This document shows positions 63,659-64,000 of a stretch of 64,000 nt of DNA, piece by piece. How positions within the stretch are numbered: the first letter of the stretch is position 1; each line of letters opens with the position of its first letter. Source of the DNA: Haliclystus octoradiatus. Its lineage: Eukaryota > Cnidaria > Staurozoa > Stauromedusae > Haliclystidae. The notes below the pieces were generated by a model, which saw only the letters and a program-made list of their open reading frames with translations, was not told the origin of the DNA and made no database searches. A program made the position numbers and the translations under genes. The stretch is from contig OU744447.1 in assembly GCA_916610825.1 (NCBI GenBank), positions 19,251,563 through 19,315,562 on the forward strand. Direction: 5' to 3'.

Positions 63659-64000
63659 TACAGTCTACGTGCAGACTAGAGGCCAGTCTTCCTACGGTAT
63701 GCATACAGTGTATGTGCAGACTAGACCCCAAACTGTCACAAGTCTACGTACCGTGTACGTGCAGACTAGAGCCCAGTCTTCCTTTGAACTGCTTACAGTC
63801 TACGTGTAGACTGGACCAAAAAATACCAATGGTCTGCATACAGTCTACGTGTAGACTAGACCCAAAATTACCAACAGTCTTCATACAGGCTACGTACAGA
63901 CAAGGGCCCAGTCTCCCCTTTAACAGCATACAGTCTACCTGTAGACTAGACCCAAAAATACCTACCGTCTGTATACAGTCTACGTGCAGACAAGAGCCCA
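63659..64000. repeat. Partial HOR unit cut by the window end
   Basis: Monomers 1 to 7 and part of 8, in domain-2 form with no unusual variants. Confidence 0.92.

Larger units (their letters stand above)
1..64000. repeat. Satellite array of alternating 45-bp A and B monomers
   Basis: The window outside the N run reads as head-to-tail copies of a 45-bp monomer family that nearly always begins tacagtct. A monomers carry gcagactagagcccagtct and end in a variable ctgaactgca or ctttaacagca tail. B monomers carry agactagacccaaaaatacc and end cagtctgca. A and B alternate, so the working dimer is 90 bp. I parsed a complete domain-2 unit monomer by monomer (30281-31496) and a complete domain-1 unit (5939-6924), and extended the register elsewhere from landmark spacings. 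Hand counts on typical monomers give about 51% GC for A and 42% for B, with more C than G on the + strand. The array runs off both ends of the window. That it is eukaryotic heterochromatin is inference from size and architecture; species and location are unknown. Confidence 0.97.
25593..64000. repeat. Domain 2: homogeneous 1216-bp higher-order repeat array
   Basis: From about 25.6 kb the array takes on a 1216-bp period with low divergence between copies. Unit starts, taken at the monomer with tagaggccagtcttcctacg, lie at 25687, 26633, 27849, 29065, 30281, 31497, 32713, 33929, 35145, 36361, then after a disturbed stretch at 39062, 40278, 41584, 42800, 43926, 45052, 46178, and after a domain-1-type island at 50193, 51409, 52625, 53841, 55057, 56273, 57489, 58705, 59921, 61137, 62353 and 63659. 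Most spacings are exactly 1216. Domain-specific markers are cacagccattctacg, tctacaggcagactagacc and gactggaccaaaaaatacca. The exceptions (946, 1126, 1306 bp) differ from 1216 by whole 90-bp dimers. Confidence 0.95.

Noticed and set aside
1-64000. CRISPR array or other repeat-spacer system
   Set aside because: Repeats are directly contiguous with no unique spacers, alternate between two related monomers, and no cas-like genes are present.
1-64000. Transposable elements, LTRs, target-site duplications or polyA tails
   Set aside because: I found no stretch outside the monomer family apart from the N run; the longest A run is about six bases within monomers.
1-64000. Telomere repeats (TTAGGG/CCCTAA or TTAGG type)
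   Set aside because: No tandem telomeric hexamers or pentamers seen, so a direct telomere junction in this window is not supported.
1-64000. Nucleosome-phased design because 4 monomers equal 180 bp
   Set aside because: 180 bp is close to many nucleosome repeat lengths, but 27 monomers is not a multiple of four and nothing else in the sequence supports phasing.

Overview
The whole window is tandemly repeated satellite DNA. Apart from one 200-base run of N, I could place every stretch I examined as copies or hybrids of one roughly 45-bp monomer family, and I found no unique sequence, gene, RNA gene or recognisable transposon. Monomers alternate between an A type (core gcagactagagcccagtct, ending ctgca) and a B type (core agactagacccaaaaatacc), giving a 90-bp dimer. 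Because 45 and 90 are multiples of three, stop-free frames run for hundreds of bases on both strands; these are a by-product of the period and I do not annotate them as genes. The organism is very probably a eukaryote: a 64-kb higher-order satellite array with megasatellite-scale structure and a fixed-size scaffold gap is typical of pericentromeric, centromeric or subterminal heterochromatin in a long-read chromosome assembly. The sequence does not let me name the species or the chromosomal location.

Layout. Positions 1-25592 form domain 1, a heterogeneous set of higher-order repeats (HORs). A 22-monomer, 986-bp unit (22 x 45 minus a 4-bp deletion) recurs, mixed with rearranged monomer runs and later block duplications: three exactly abutting 2088-bp copies (6704-12967), an abutting pair of 2067 bp (about 17540-21667), a 6293-bp-spaced pair (15071-19299 and 21364-25592), and a block at 1-649 repeated at 13396-14044. 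Positions 25593-64000 form domain 2, a homogeneous array with a 1216-bp HOR made of 27 monomers (27 x 45 + 1). Eighteen complete 1216-bp units were placed, plus length variants of 946, 1126 (three in a row) and 1306 bp (two).

Domain 2 is interrupted by scrambled units at 36947-38465, the N gap at 38466-38665, and an island of domain-1-type repeat at about 47405-49066. Domain 2 itself shows nested block duplications: a perfectly abutting 4864-bp pair (four HORs each, 50126-59853), a 29.2-33.9 kb block seen again at 49.2-53 kb, and a 38.06-41.9 kb block seen again from 60.33 kb to the window end. A small diverged run of monomers in domain-2 order (14043-14357) inside domain 1 suggests where the domain-2 unit came from.

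There is no gene system here to explain. The interest is in the hierarchical architecture, its recombination history, a 16-bp palindrome carried by many monomers, and an assembly gap whose flanks join in perfect repeat phase.
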